A DNA stretch of 15,937 bases from Methylotenera_A sp036675645. GTDB taxonomy: Bacteria; Pseudomonadota; Gammaproteobacteria; Burkholderiales; Methylophilaceae. The translations under genes were made by a program, and so were the position numbers. The number at the start of each line of letters is the position of its first letter. The stretch's first letter is position 1. This document shows positions 15,260 through 15,937 of the stretch, one piece after another. The DNA lies in contig JAKFEP010000129.1 of the NCBI GenBank assembly GCA_036675645.1, positions 1 through 15,937 of the forward strand. The letters are read 5' to 3'. The notes under the pieces are model-generated. The model was not told where the DNA came from. It ran no database searches and saw only the letters and a list, made by a program, of their open reading frames with translations.

Positions 15260-15937
15260 TTAATGCCGGAAATGGCGAATGCCTGTGGTGACCATGACCA
15301 AACCATGCTCATCTGCCGCAGCAATCACTTCATCATCGCGCATGCTGCCGCCAGGTTGAATCACGCAAGCTGCACCAGCGTCTGCCAATACATCTATACC
15401 ATCCCGAAATGGGAAGAAAGCATCAGATGCGACCACTGCGTTTTTCAGGCTTAAACCCGCGTTTTGCGCTTTAATCGCGGCAATTTTAGTGCTATCGACG
15501 CGGCTCATTTGCCCAGCACCTACGCCCAACGTCATGCCATCACCACAAAACACAATGGCATTACTTTTGACATATTTCGCCACATTCCACGCAAACAGCA
15601 TGTCGGCCATTTGCTGCGGTGAGGGTTGATTTTTGCTAACTATATTTAAATCTGAAGGGCTAATTTCGTGGTTATCTGCGGTTTGAATCAGTAAACCAGA
15701 ACCGATTCTTTTGGTGTCATGTGAGTTGCGGCCTTGTTGCCATGCAGTATCTCCACCTTGTGGCAATGCAATTTTAAGCACACGCACATTGGCTTTTGCG
15801 GTAAAAATCGCCAGTGCATCAGCGGTGTATTCAGGGGCAATCAATACTTCTACAAACTGTTTGCTGACAGCCTCTGCCGTTGCTTTATCCACGACTGTGT
15901 TAAAAGCGATAATGCCACCAAAAGCAGAGGTAGGGTC
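15260..15937 (-). CDS. purH: bifunctional AICAR formyltransferase/IMP cyclohydrolase, C-terminal part (partial)
   Basis: This is the 3' part of purH, the last two steps of IMP synthesis. The frame is open to the window edge: translation from base 15937 begins DPTSAFGGIIAFN, a hallmark of the AICAR-transformylase domain, and continues for 225 residues. An in-frame GTG at 15892 is not the start. Further family blocks are GRNSHDTKRIGSGLLIQT, DMLFAWNVAKYVKSNAIV, GAGQMSRVDS, ASDAFFPFRDGID and the terminal GIRHFRH. The cyclohydrolase domain and the catalytic Lys-His of the transformylase lie beyond the right edge. It leads into purD after 25 bases. Confidence 0.97.
   Translation of the reverse strand, partial: DPTSAFGGIIAFNTVVDKATAEAVSKQFVEVLIAPEYTADALAIFTAKANVRVLKIALPQGGDTAWQQGRNSHDTKRIGSGLLIQTADNHEISPSDLNIVSKNQPSPQQMADMLFAWNVAKYVKSNAIVFCGDGMTLGVGAGQMSRVDSTKIAAIKAQNAGLSLKNAVVASDAFFPFRDGIDVLADAGAACVIQPGGSMRDDEVIAAADEHGLVMVTTGIRHFRH

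Noticed and set aside
1..15937. CRISPR array, phage, transposon, tRNA or rRNA
   Set aside because: No regularly spaced repeats, transposase or integrase reading frames, terminal repeats or structured-RNA signatures were seen on either strand.

Overview
The window reads as an ordinary, gene-dense stretch of a Gram-negative chromosome, most likely from a betaproteobacterium. A Methylophilaceae-type methylotroph is a reasonable guess. The basis is the style of the proteins (E. coli-length IlvD, short betaproteobacterial Lgt, c551-type cytochrome, aerobic HemF), the purH-purD-hemF order and the moderate-to-low GC content. The family-level placement is inference. There is no sign of phage, insertion sequence, CRISPR array, rRNA or tRNA.

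Layout, left to right. (1) Positions 1-1083, minus: N-terminal half of an MsbA-related ABC exporter running off the left edge. (2) Positions 1241-3501, plus: a CstA/BtsT-family carbon-starvation transporter with its small YbdD/YjiX partner, overlapping by one base. (3) Positions 3502-3886: a short region with one unrecognised 61-residue ORF on the minus strand. (4) Positions 3887-4690, minus: lgt (lipoprotein maturation), divergent from ilvD at 4805. (5) Positions 4805-9743, plus: ilvD (branched-chain amino acid synthesis), a hexose-6-phosphate mutarotase and a large thioredoxin-domain/six-hairpin-toroid protein; the last two share a TAATG junction. (6) Positions 9880-10188, plus: a secreted monohaem cytochrome c with its own candidate promoter, closed by a strong terminator at 10221-10247 that also serves the convergent unit. 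(7) Positions 10274-15937, all minus, so read from the right: purH (3' part), purD, hemF, then an AGCS-family and an NSS-family sodium/amino-acid symporter.

How the parts fit. Most genes are housekeeping: purine synthesis (purH, purD), haem synthesis (hemF), a haem protein (cytochrome c), isoleucine/valine synthesis (ilvD) and envelope assembly (lgt). The accessory flavour comes from transport. CstA probably takes up pyruvate or peptides, and the AGCS-NSS pair takes up small amino acids. The less understood items are the mutarotase/thioredoxin-toroid pair, the 61-residue ORF and a palindromic, hairpin-rich leader upstream of the cytochrome. I found no convincing new multi-gene system.
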